A program made the translations under genes and the position numbers. From the NCBI RefSeq assembly GCF_042477335.2, contig NC_091246.1, forward strand, positions 112,187,001 to 112,251,000: a stretch of 64,000 nt of DNA, written 5' to 3'. The notes beneath the pieces were generated by a model. The model was not told the DNA's origin and did not search any database. It worked only from the letters and a program-made list of their open reading frames with translations. The DNA comes from Ovis canadensis (Eukaryota > Chordata > Mammalia > Artiodactyla > Bovidae). The stretch's first letter is position 1; every line of letters starts with the position of its first letter. This document shows positions 24,541-34,760 of the stretch, piece after piece.

Positions 24541-24656
24541 TGGTGGTGGTGATTTCATTGAATGAGTTAGGAAATATTCACTCTGCTTCCATCCTCTGAA
24601 GGAGATTATAGATAATTAATATTTCTTTCTTAAATATTTGGAAGAATTCACCAGTG

Positions 24657-24816
24657 AGCCCACCAGGTTCCTCTGTCTATGGGGTTTCCCAGGCAAGAAA
24701 ACTGGAGTGGGTGGCCATTTCCTTCTCCAGGGCAGTCTTCCTGACCGAGGGACTGAACCTGCATCTTTTGCATCTCCTGCATTGGCAGGAGGATTCTTTA
24801 CCACTAGCACCACCTT
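24657..24816 (-). mobile_element. Bov-tA SINE (antisense), partial
   Basis: It has CCCACCAGGTTCCTCTGTCTATGGGG, the CCAGGCAAGAAAACTGGAGTGGG core and the antisense head with GCATTGGCAGG. The outer end of the Bov-A body is missing. Confidence 0.85.
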
Positions 24817-25090
24817 GGAGAAGGCAGTGGCACCCCACTCCAGTACTCTTGCCTGGAAAATCCCATGGACTGAGGAGCCTGGTGGGCGGCAGTCCATGGG
24901 GTTGCTAAGAGTCGGACACGATTGAGCAAATTCACTTTCACTTTTCACTTTCATGCCTTGGAGAAGGAAATGGCAACACACTCCAGTGTTCTTGCCTGGA
25001 GAATCCCAGGGATGGCAGAGCCTGGTGGGCTGCCGTCTATGGGGTCGCACAGAGTCAGACATGACTGAAGCAACTTAGCAGCAGCAGCAG
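24817..25090 (+). mobile_element. BOV-A2 SINE adjoining a (CAC)n stretch
   Basis: A standard two-monomer BOV-A2 with (AGC)n tail, placed directly after the antisense Bov-tA. GCACCACC before it and GCACTACCACC after it suggest the target site. A (CAC)n microsatellite, 25091-25123, follows the tail. Confidence 0.9.
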
Positions 25091-25123
25091 CACTACCACC
25101 ACCACCACCACCATCACTACAAC

Positions 25124-26287
25124 CTTGGAAGTTGAGAAGAAAATAGGATCATAGAATTGCTTAATTAAAATCACAAAAGGCAAAAAAGAAAAAGACTAGA
25201 AGATGAAAAAAAGGAACATAGAACAAGGATATAAGTAGAAAATAGTGACAACTATGATGCACATTAATTCAGCCATATCAGTAACCATTTTGAGTGTCAG
25301 TGGGCCAAAATACACCAAACAAAAGACAGAGACTGTCAAAGTGGATCAAACGAGACCCAACTATATGTCGTCTACAAGGAACCAACTTTAAATATAGACA
25401 TGTAATTAGAAGTAAAAGGATAGAGGAAGGTATACCATGTAAACACAGACAAAAAGCAATCAGGAATAACTATGTTAATTTCAGACTGAGTAGACTTCAG
25501 ACTAAAGAAAGTTATCAGAGATTTATTTATTTATTTATTTCAGTATGATTATATTTTAATACACGCCAAAATACAAAACACCACAGTAAATTGACAGCAA
25601 TAAAATATGGTATTTCATTTGCGCTACACTAACACATTGATATACCAAGGAAAAGGAAAGGAAGGGCATTGCGTGATGATAAAGGGATCTGTTCTCTAAA
25701 TCTCATACCAGTCCATAATGCGTATGCACTTAACCATTTCAAAATATGAGGCAAAAACTTACCAGATGAATCTATTATTATAGTTGGAGACTTCATTTCT
25801 ATCAAAAATGTACAGCTCTAACAGGCAGAAAGTCAGTAAGGACATAGTTGAAATCGAGAACATCAATCGTCGAGATTTACTGGACACATGTACTATTTCA
25901 TCCAGTCACGGCAGGATACACATTCTTTTCAAGCTCACCTGAATTTATTTATTATTTTAAAATTTTTGGCCACGCCATGTATCTTGTGGGATCTTTGTTC
26001 TCTGACCTGGGTTTGAACCCAGACCTTTGGCAATGAAAGTACCAAGTCTTAACCACTGAACTACCAAGCAAACTCCCAAGCTCACCTGGAACATTTACAA
26101 AGAGACCACATTCTCAACCATAAAACACACCTTCACAAATTTAAAAGAAAAGAAAACATATAATATCTATTCCCAGAACACAATGGAAACAAGCTAGAAA
26201 TAAAAAAATGAAAGATAGGTGGAAAATCCCCAAATACTGAATGAGGGACAACAAACTCCTAAATAACACATGGATTAAATAAGAAAT
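25124..26287 (+). mobile_element. Old L1 ORF2 fragment (sense), split by a SINE
   Basis: Diverged sense L1 endonuclease and linker region: CATATCAGTAACCATTTTG and ACAAAAGACAGAGACTG (the ASTKRQRL-like region), CTACAAGGAACCAACTTT (QETHL-like), ATTATTATAGTTGGAGACTTC (IVGDF). No reading frame survives. A CHR-2 SINE interrupts it at 25942-26077. Confidence 0.75.
25942..26077 (-). mobile_element. CHR-2-type SINE (antisense) with 11-bp target duplication
   Basis: Antisense tail AATTTATTTATTATTTT, then GGCCACGCCATGTATCTTG, B-box complement and CTTAACCACTGAACTACCAAG. AAGCTCACCTG flanks it at 25931-25941 and 26078-26088. Confidence 0.92.
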
Positions 26288-26347
26288 TTCAGCCTGCCAG
26301 GTTCTTCTGTCCATGGGGTCGCACAGAGTCGGACATGATTGAGCACA
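26288..26347 (+). mobile_element. Bov-A fragment
   Basis: Only the last part of a Bov-A body is present: GCCTGCCAGGTTCTTCTGTCC, then GGTCGCACAGAGTCGGACATG. It looks like a truncated SINE end. Confidence 0.7.
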
Positions 26348-26426
26348 TGTGCACTCCTATTTTCTCCCCCTCTCAGCACATCAGGTATGCTTCTTCTTTC
26401 TTTTTTAGTTGTTGCCCTAGATGTAA

Positions 26427-26630
26427 TGCTTCCCAGGTGGTTCAGTGGTATCCACCTACCAATGCAGGAGACACAGGTTTGATCCCTGGGTCAGGAAGAC
26501 CCTCTAGAGAAGGAAATGGCAACCCACTCCAGAATTCTTGCCTGGAGAATTCCATGGACAGAGGAGCCTGGTGGGCTGCAGTCCATGGGATCCCACAGAG
26601 TTGGACATGTCTGAGCAACTAACACTTTCC
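26427..26630 (+). mobile_element. Bov-tA SINE
   Basis: A tRNA-derived head (GCTTCCCAGGTGGTTCAGTGG, B-box GTTTGATCCCTGG) is followed by the Bov-A body ending GGACATGTCTGAGCAACTAAC. Confidence 0.92.
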
Positions 26631-27177
26631 ATGTATTATTGCTGTCATTCAGTTCCAAATGTTCAAGCTGAATTTAGAAAAGACAGAAGGGCCAGAGGTG
26701 AAACTGCCAACATCTGTTTTGGATCATCGAAAAAGCATGAGAGTTCCAGAAAAACATCTACTTCTGCTTTACTGGCTATGCCAAAGCCTTTGTATGGATC
26801 ACAACAAACTGTGGAAAATTCTTAAAGAGTTGGGAATACCAGACCACCAGACCTGCCTCCTGAGAAATCTGTATGCAGGTCAAGAAGCAACAATTAGAAC
26901 TGGACATGGAACAACAGACTGGTTCCAAATCAGGAAAGGAGTACATCATGGCTGTAAACTGTCACCCTGCTTATTTAACTTATAAGCAGAGTACATCATG
27001 AGAAATGCCAGGCTGGATGAAGCACAAGCTGGAAGCAAGATTGCCAGGAGAAATTTCAATAACCTCAGATATGCAGGTGACACCACCCTTATGGCAGAAT
27101 GCGAAGAAGAACTAAAGAGCCTGTTGATGAAAGTGAAAGAGGAGAGTGAAAAAGCTGGCTTAAAACTCAACATTCAG

Positions 27178-29880
27178 GCGTGGTCCTAAGATGGCAGAGG
27201 AATAGGACTGGGACACCACTTTCTCCCCCACAAGTTCATCAAAAGAACATTTAAACGCTGAGTAAATTCCACAAAACAACTTCTGAATGCCGGCAGAGGA
27301 AATCAGGCACCCAGAGAAGCAGCCCATTGTCTTCGAAAGGAGGTAGGGAAAAGTATAAAAGACAAAAAAAGGGACAAAAGAGGTAGGGACAGAGCTCTGT
27401 CCCAGGAAGGGAGTCTTAAAAAGAGAGAAGTTTCCAAACACCAGGAAACACTCTCACTGCCAAGTCTGTGGCGAGCCTTGGAAGCACAGAGGGCAACAGA
27501 ACAGGGAGGAAAAATAAATAAATAATTAAAACCCACAGATTATGAGCCCAATGGTAACTCCCCCAGCAGAGAAGCAGCGCAGACGCTGCACCACCACTAG
27601 CAAGTGGGGGCCTGGCAGGGAGGCGCGGGCTGCATTGCTTAGAGTAAGGATCTGGCCTGAGTGCCCCGAGGGCAATCTAACCGAGCTAACTTGGGCTAGC
27701 AAACCAGACTGTGGGATAGCTACCACACGAAAAGCCCTAAGACACCGCCAGGCCCACGCACAAAACAAAGGACTGAAGAGAGCTAGCCGGCTGCAGACCA
27801 TCCCCCTCCAGTGACAGGCAGCCAGAGTCGGAAGGGGGCAATCACAGCCCCAGAGAGGCATTATCTACAAAACTGCAAGCAGGCTTCTTTGCTAACTAAG
27901 ACTTCTTGGGGTTCTGGACAGTCAACATCCGCCTGAGAAGGTGCGCCAGTTGTACACCCAGAAAACTGAGCTGCAGGGACGGGGGAGGCAATAAGTAGCA
28001 GCAGCTGCGCTCGCCAAACACCTCATCACCTGAGCTGCTCGGACCTGGGAAGGGCACAAAACGCAGGCCCAACCGAGTCTGAGCCTCTGAGGACTACCTG
28101 AGTGCCTGAACCTGAGCGGCTTAGACCTGGGAGGTGCATGCAGCCCAGGGCCGGCCTCAGACGGCTCCCGGCGGAGCAACCTAGAGCCTGAGCAGTGTGG
28201 GCAGGGAGGGCACATACGCCGTGAGCGGGGGCAGGCCCAGCGTGGCTGAGGCACTGCGAGCACATGCCAGTGTTATTTGTTTGCAGCGTCCCTCCCTCCC
28301 CACAGCACGACTGAACAAGGGAGCCTTAAAAAAGTGTCCACCACTGCCCCATTTGTGTCAGGGCGGAAATCAGACACTGAAGAGACCAGCAAACAGAAGA
28401 AGCTAAAACAGAGGGACCCGCCTTGGAAGTGACAGGTGTAATAGATTAAAACCCTGTCATTGGTACCGACTACATAGGAAGGGGCCTATAGATCTTGAGA
28501 AATATAAGCTGGACCAAGGAACTATCTGAAAATGAACTGACCCCACAATACCCACAACAACACGAGAGAAAATCCTAGATATATTTTTACTATTATTGTG
28601 ATCATTTTTTTTAAATTTTAAGTCCTCTATTACTCCTTTAATTTTCACTTTCATAACCTACTATTATTTTGCAAAAAAAAAGACCCAATTTTTTAAAAGC
28701 AAACTTCATATATATATTATAATGTTTGTGACTTTGTTTTTTTATTTTTTCTCTTTCTTTTTTTTCTTCTTTTCTTTAATATTGTATTTTTGAAATTTCA
28801 AACTCTACTCTAGATTTTTTATCTTTGCTTTTTGGTATTTGTTACCAATTTTGTACCTTTAAGAACCCAGTCTTCAGTACCCATTTTTACTTGGAAGCAA
28901 GATTACTGGCTTGACTGCTCTCTCCCCCTTTGGACTCTCCTTTTTCTCTACCAGGTCGCCTCTGTCTCCTCCCTCCCTTGTCTCCTCCCTCCTTCTGTCT
29001 CCTCCCTCTCATCTCTACCCAAGTCTGTGAATCTCTGTGTGTTCCAGACGGTGGAGAACACTTAGGGAACGGATTACTGGCTGGATCTGTCTCGCTCCTT
29101 TTGATTCCCTCCTTTTATCCTCCTGGCCACCTCTGTCTCCTTCCTCCCTCTTGTATTCTCTGTATAACTCTGTGAACATCTCTGAGTGGTCCAGTTGTGG
29201 AGTGCACATAAGGAAGTGATTACTGGCTAGCTTGCTCTCTCCTCTATTGATTCCACCTCGTCTCATTCAGGTCACCTCTCACTCCCACCTCCCTCTTCTC
29301 TTCTCCATGTAACTCTGTGAACCTCTCTGGGTGTCCCTCACTGTGGAGAAACTTTTCATCTTTAACCTAGATGTTTTATCAATGGTGTTGTACAGAAGGA
29401 GAAGCCTTGAGACTACTGTAAAAATAAGACTGAAAACCAGAAGCAGGAGGCTTAAGTCCAAACCCTGAGAACACCAGAGAACTCCTGACTCCAGGGAACA
29501 TTAACTGACAGGAGCTCATCAAACGCCTCCATACCTACACTGAAACCAAGCACCACCCAAGGGCCAACAAGTTCCAGAGCAAGACATACCACACAAATTC
29601 TCCAGCAACACAGAAACACAGCCTTGAGCTCCAATATACAGGCTGCCCAAAGTTATTCCAAAACCATTGACGTCTCATAACTCATTACTGGACACTTCAT
29701 TGCACTCCAGAGAGAAGAAATCCAGCTCCACCCACCAGAACACCGACACAAGCTTCCCTAACCAAGAAACCTTGACAAGCCACCTGTCTAACCCCACCCA
29801 CAGTGAGGAAAATCCACAAGAAAGAGAACTCCACAAACCTGAATACAGAAAGGATACCCCAAACTCAGCAAATAAACAAG
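27178..29880 (+). other. L1 5' untranslated region with CpG-containing first part
   Basis: It starts GCGTGGTCCTAAGATGGCAG, like the start of the L1 promoter region. Positions 27540-28330 are GC- and CpG-richer than the rest of the element, as expected of an internal promoter. A T-rich section follows (28600-28860), then three copies of a repeat of about 150-170 bp (28901-29365). Short open frames here have no support. Confidence 0.75.
28901..29365 (+). repeat. Three tandem units of about 150-170 bp in the L1 5' region
   Basis: GATTACTGGCT starts units at 28901, 29072 and 29218. Each is followed by a pyrimidine-rich stretch (CTCTCTCC, TCCTTTT or similar, CACCTCTGTCTCC) and by TCTGTGAACATCTCTG or a similar phrase, then TGTGGAG. 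Spacings are 171 and 146 bases. The third unit merges into the sequence leading to ORF1. Confidence 0.75.
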
Positions 29881-30807
29881 ATGAAGAGACAGAGGAATAC
29901 CCAGCAGGTAAAGGAACAGGGTAAATGCCCACCAAACCAAACAAAAGAGGAAGAGATAGGGAATCTACCTGATAAAGAATTCCAAATAATGATAGTGAAA
30001 ATGATCCAAAATCTTGAAATGAAAATGGAATCACAGATAAATAGCCTGGAGACAAGGACTGAGAAGATGCAAGAAAGGTTTAACAAGGACCTAGAAGAAA
30101 TAAAAAAGAGTCAATATATAATGAATAATGCAATAAATGAGATCAAAAACACTCTGGAGGCAACAAATAGTAGAATAACAGAGGAAGAAGATAGGATTAG
30201 TGAAGTAGAAGATAGAATGGTAGAAATAAATGAATCAGAGAGGAAAAAAGAAAAATGAATTAAAAGAAATGAGGACAATCTCAAAGACCTCCAGGACAGT
30301 GTTAAATGCTTCAACATTCAAATCATAGGAGTCTCAGAAGAAGAAGACAAAAAGAAAGACCATGAGAAAATACTTGAGGAGATAATAGTTGAAAAAGTCC
30401 CTAAAATGGGGAAGGAAATAATCACTCAAGTCCAAGAAACCCAGACAGTCCCAAACAGGATAAACCCAAGGCGAAACACCCCAAAACAAATATTAATCAA
30501 ATTAACAAAGATCAAACACAAACAGCAAATATTAAAAGCAGCAAGGGAAAAACAACAAATAACACACAAAGGGATTCCCATAAGGATAACAGCTGATCTT
30601 TCAATAGAAACTCTTCAGGCCAGGAGGGAATGGCAAGACATACTTAAAGTGATGAAAGAAAATAACCTACAGCCCAGATCACTGTACCCAGCAAGGATCT
30701 CATTCAAATGTGAAGGAGAAATCAAAAGCTTTACAGACAAGCAAAAGCTGAGAGAATTCAGCACCACCAAACCAGCTCTCCAACAAATGCTAAAGGATAT
30801 TCTCTAG
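29881..30807 (+). pseudogene. L1 ORF1 (RNA-binding chaperone protein), one premature stop
   Basis: L1 ORF1 encodes the trimeric RNA-binding protein of the retrotransposition particle. The chosen ATG (29881) precedes a basic N-terminus. A coiled-coil region with repeated E/K/I heptads follows (about residues 35-120), then the RRM-like part (FNIQIIGVSEEE) and the C-terminal domain (RITADLSIETLQARREW, ISFKCEGEIKSF). The frame is continuous except for TGA at 30256-30258, in a position where the family has an arginine (RIKRNE), most simply a CpG-decay change of CGA. An open frame extends upstream to 29803 but lacks an ATG. Confidence 0.9.
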
Positions 30808-30858
30808 ACAGGAAGCACAAAAAGGGTGTATAAACCCAAACCCAAAACAATAAAGTAA

Positions 30859-33800
30859 ATGGCAATGGGATCATACTTATCAATAATTACCTTAAACATA
30901 AATGGGTTGAATGCCTCAACCAAAAGACAAAGACTGGCAGAATGGATACAAAAACAAGACCCCTATATATGTTGTCTACAAGAGACCCACCTTAAAACAG
31001 TGGACACATACAGACTGAAAGTGAAGGGCTGGAAAAAGATTTTCCATGCAAATAGAGATGAAAAGAAAGCAGGAGTAGCAATAGTCATATCAGATAAAAT
31101 AGACTTTAAAACAAAGGCTGTGAAAAGAGACAAAGAACACTACATAATGATCAAAGGATCAATCCAAGAAGAAGATATAACAATTATAAACATATATGTA
31201 CCCAACATAGGAGCACCGCAATATGTAAGACAAATGCTAACAAGTATGAAAGGGGAAATTAATAACGACACAATAATAGTGGGAGACTTTAATACCTCAC
31301 TCACACCTATGGATAGATCAACTAAACAGAAAATTAACAAGGAAACACAAACTTTAAATGATACAATAGACCAGTAGACCTAATTGATATCTATAGGACA
31401 TTTCACCCCAAAACAATGAATTTCACCTTTTTGTCAAGCACACACGGAACCTTCTCCAGGATAGATCACATCCTGGGCCATAAATCTAGCCTTGGTAAAT
31501 TCAAAAAAATTGAAATCATTCCAAGCATCTTTTCTGACCACAATGCAGTAAGATTAGATCTCAATTTCAGGAGAAAACCTATTAAAAATTCCAACATGTG
31601 GAGGCTGAACAACGTGCTGCTGAATAACCAACAAATCACAGAAGAAATCAAAAAAGAAATCAAAATATGCATAAAAATGAATGAAAATGAAAACACAACA
31701 ACTCAAAACCTGTGGGACACTGTAAAATCAGTGTTAAGGGGAAAGTTCATAACAATACAGGCATACCTCAAGAAACAAGAAAAAGTCAAATAAATAACCT
31801 AACTCTACACCTAAAGTAATTAGAAAAGGAAGAAATGAAGAACCCCAGGGTTGGTAGAAGGAAAGAAATCTTAAAAATTAGGGCAGAAATAAATGCAAAA
31901 GAAACAAAAGAGACCATAGCAAAAATCAACAAAGCCAAAAGCTGGTTCTTTGAAAGGATAAATAAAATTGACAAACCATTAGCCAGACTCATCAAGAAAA
32001 AAAGGGAGAAAAATCAAATCAATAAAATTAGAAATGAAAATGGAGAGATCACAACAGACAACACAGAAATACAAAGGATCATAAGAGACTACTATCAGAA
32101 ATTATATGCCAATAAAATGGACAACATGGAAGAAATGGACAAATTCTTAGAAAAGTACAAATTTCCAAAACTGAACCAGGAAGAAATAGAAAATCTTAAA
32201 AGACCCATCACAAGCACGGAAATTGAAACTGTAATCAGAAATCTTCCAGCAAACAAAAGCCCATGTCCAGACGGCTTCACAGCTGAATCCTACCAAAAAT
32301 TTAGAGAAGAGCTAACACCTATCTTACTCAAACTCTTCCAGAAAATTGCAAAGGTAAACTTCCAAACTCATTCTATGAGGCCACCATCACTCTAACACCA
32401 AAATCTGACAAAGATGCCACAAAAAAAGAAAACTACAGGTCAATATCACTGATGAACATAGATGCAAAAATCCTTGACAAAATTCTAGCAATCAGAATCC
32501 AGCAACACATTAAAAATATCATACACCATGACCAACTAGACTTTATCCCAGGGATGCAAGGATTCTTCAATATCCGCAAATCAATCAATGTAATTCACCA
32601 CATTAACAAATTGAAAAATAAAAGCCATATAATTATCTCAATAGATTCAGAGAAAGTCTTTGACAAAATTCAACATCCATTTATGATAAAAACTCTCCAG
32701 AAAGCAGGAATAGAAGGAACATACCTCAACATAATAAAAGCTATATATGAGAAACCCACAGCAAACATTATCCTCAATGGTGAAAAATTGAAAGCATCTC
32801 CCCTAAAGTCAGGAACAAGACAAGGGTGCCCACTTTCACCACTACTATTCAACATAGTTTTGGAAGTTTTGGCCACAGCAATCAGAGCAGAAAAAGAAAT
32901 AAAAGGAATCCAAATTGGAAAAGAAGAAGTAAAACTCTCACTGTTTGCAGATGACATGATCCTCTACATGGAAAACCCTAAAGACTCCACCATAAAATTA
33001 CTAGAGCTAATCAATGAATACAGTAAAGTTGCAGGATATAAACTCAACACACAGAAATCCCTTGCATTCCTATACACTAACAATGAAAAAAGCAGAAAGA
33101 GAAATTAAGGGAACAATTCCATTCACCATTGCAACGAAAAGAATAAAATACTTAGGAATATATCTACCTAAAGAAACTAAAGACATATATATAGAGAAAA
33201 CTATAAAACACTGGTGAAAGAAATCAAACAGGACACTAATAGATGGATAAATATACCATGTTCATGGATCGGAAGAATCAATATAGTGAAAATGAGTATA
33301 CTACCCAAAGCAATCTATACATTCAATACAATCCCTATCAAGCTACCAACGGTATTTTTCACAGAGCTAGAACAAATAATTTCAAGATTTGTATGGAAAT
33401 ACAAAAAACCTCGAATAGCCAAAGCAATCTTGAGAAAGAAGAATGGAACTGGAGGAATCAACTTGCCTGACTGCAGGCTCTACTACAAAGCCACAGTCAT
33501 CAAGACAGTATGGTACTGGCACAAAGACAGACATATAGATCAATGGAACAAAATAGAAAGCCCAGAGATAAATCCACACACCTATGGACACCTTATCTTT
33601 GACAAAGAAGGCAAGAATATACAATGGATTAAAGACAATCTCTTTAACAAGTGGTGCTGGGAAAACTGGTCAACCACTTGTAAAAGAATGAAACTAGAAC
33701 ACTTTCTAATACCATACACAAAAATAAACTCAAAATGGATTAAAGATCTAAATGTAAGACCAGAAACTATAAAACTCCTAGAGAACATAGGCAAAACACT

Positions 33801-34760
33801 CTCCGACATAAATCACAGCAGGATCCTCTATGACCCACCTCCCAGAATATTGGAAATAAAAGCATAAATAAGCAAATGGGAACTAATTAAACTTAAAAGC
33901 TTCTGCACAACAAAGGAAACTATAAGCAAGGTGAAAAGACAGCCTTCAGAATGGGAGAAAATAATAGCAAATGAAGCAACTGACAAACAACTAATCTCAA
34001 AAATATACAAGCAACTCCTGCAGCTCAATTCCAGAAAAATAAACCACCCAATCAAAAAACGGGCCAAAGAATTAAACAGACATTTCTCCAAAGAAGACAT
34101 ACAGATGGCTAACAAACACGTGAAAACATGCTCAACATCACTCAGAGAAATGCAAGTCAAGACCACACTGAGGTACCATTTCACACCAGTCAGAATGGCT
34201 GTGATCCAAAAGTCTACAAGCAATAAATGCTGGAGAGGGTGTGGAGAAAAGGGAAACCTCTTACACTGTTGGTGAGAATGCAAACTAGTACAGCCACTAT
34301 GGAGAACAGTGTGGAGATTCCTTAAAAACTTGGAAATAGAACTGCCTTATGACCCAGCAAGCCCACTGCTGGGCATACACATCGAGGACACCAGAATTGA
34401 AAGAGACATGTGTACCCCAATGTTCATTGCAGCACTGTTTATAATAGCCAGGACATGGAAGCAACCTAGATGTCCATGAGCAGATGAATGGATAAGAAAG
34501 GAAAGTGAAAGGAAAGTGAAGTTGCTCAGTCGTGTCTGACCCTTTGCGACCCCATGCACCAAGCTCCTCTGTCCATGGGATTTTCCAGGCAATAGCACTG
34601 GAGTGGATTGCCATTTCCTTCTCTGGGGATCTTCCTGACCCAAGGATCGAACCCAGGTCTCCTGCATTGTAGACAGACGCTTTACCGTCTGAGCCACCAG
34701 GGAAGCCGTGGTACGTATACACAATGGAGTATTACTCAGCCATTAAAAAGAATTATTTTG
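30859..34760 (+). pseudogene. L1 ORF2 (endonuclease/reverse transcriptase), heavily broken
   Basis: Endonuclease motifs TLNINGLNA, CCLQETHLK and IVGDFNTSL lie in the first open piece (30859-31377). A one-base loss near 31375 brings TAG and shifts the frame. Another loss in an A-run near 31785 and a TAA at 31818-31820 follow. A deletion near 32350 removes a few bases before the fingers domain. The reverse-transcriptase core, with the catalytic FADD at 32944-32955, is open from 32452 to 33108, then another shift occurs near 33095. TAA near 33866 and TGA at 34273-34275 break the C-terminus, the latter within the Cys-rich CWRGCGEKG region. A SINE interrupts the end. It cannot be functional. Confidence 0.92.
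34500..34707 (-). mobile_element. Bov-tA SINE (antisense) inside the L1 end
   Basis: Antisense Bov-A body starting GTTGCTCAGTCGTGTCTGACC, then the tRNA head ending GAGCCACCAGGGAAGCC. The related L1 at 22781-22800 lacks it. No clear target duplication was seen. Confidence 0.9.

Larger units (their letters stand above)
15546..24656 (-). mobile_element. Old L1 (antisense), host of a nested insertion complex
   Basis: Collinear antisense L1 pieces lie at 15546-15962, 20164-20518, 23321-24257 and 24541-24656, moving from the 3' end towards upstream ORF2. Examples are CAGGTCCATCCATGTTGCTGC, then GAGCATCTTTTCATGTG, then TCATTTGTTTATTTTG and CCTTTGTCAAAGATCAGTTG. Removing the intervening BovB, younger L1 and SINE insertions restores continuity. 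Its level of change marks it as older than everything inside it. Confidence 0.8.
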
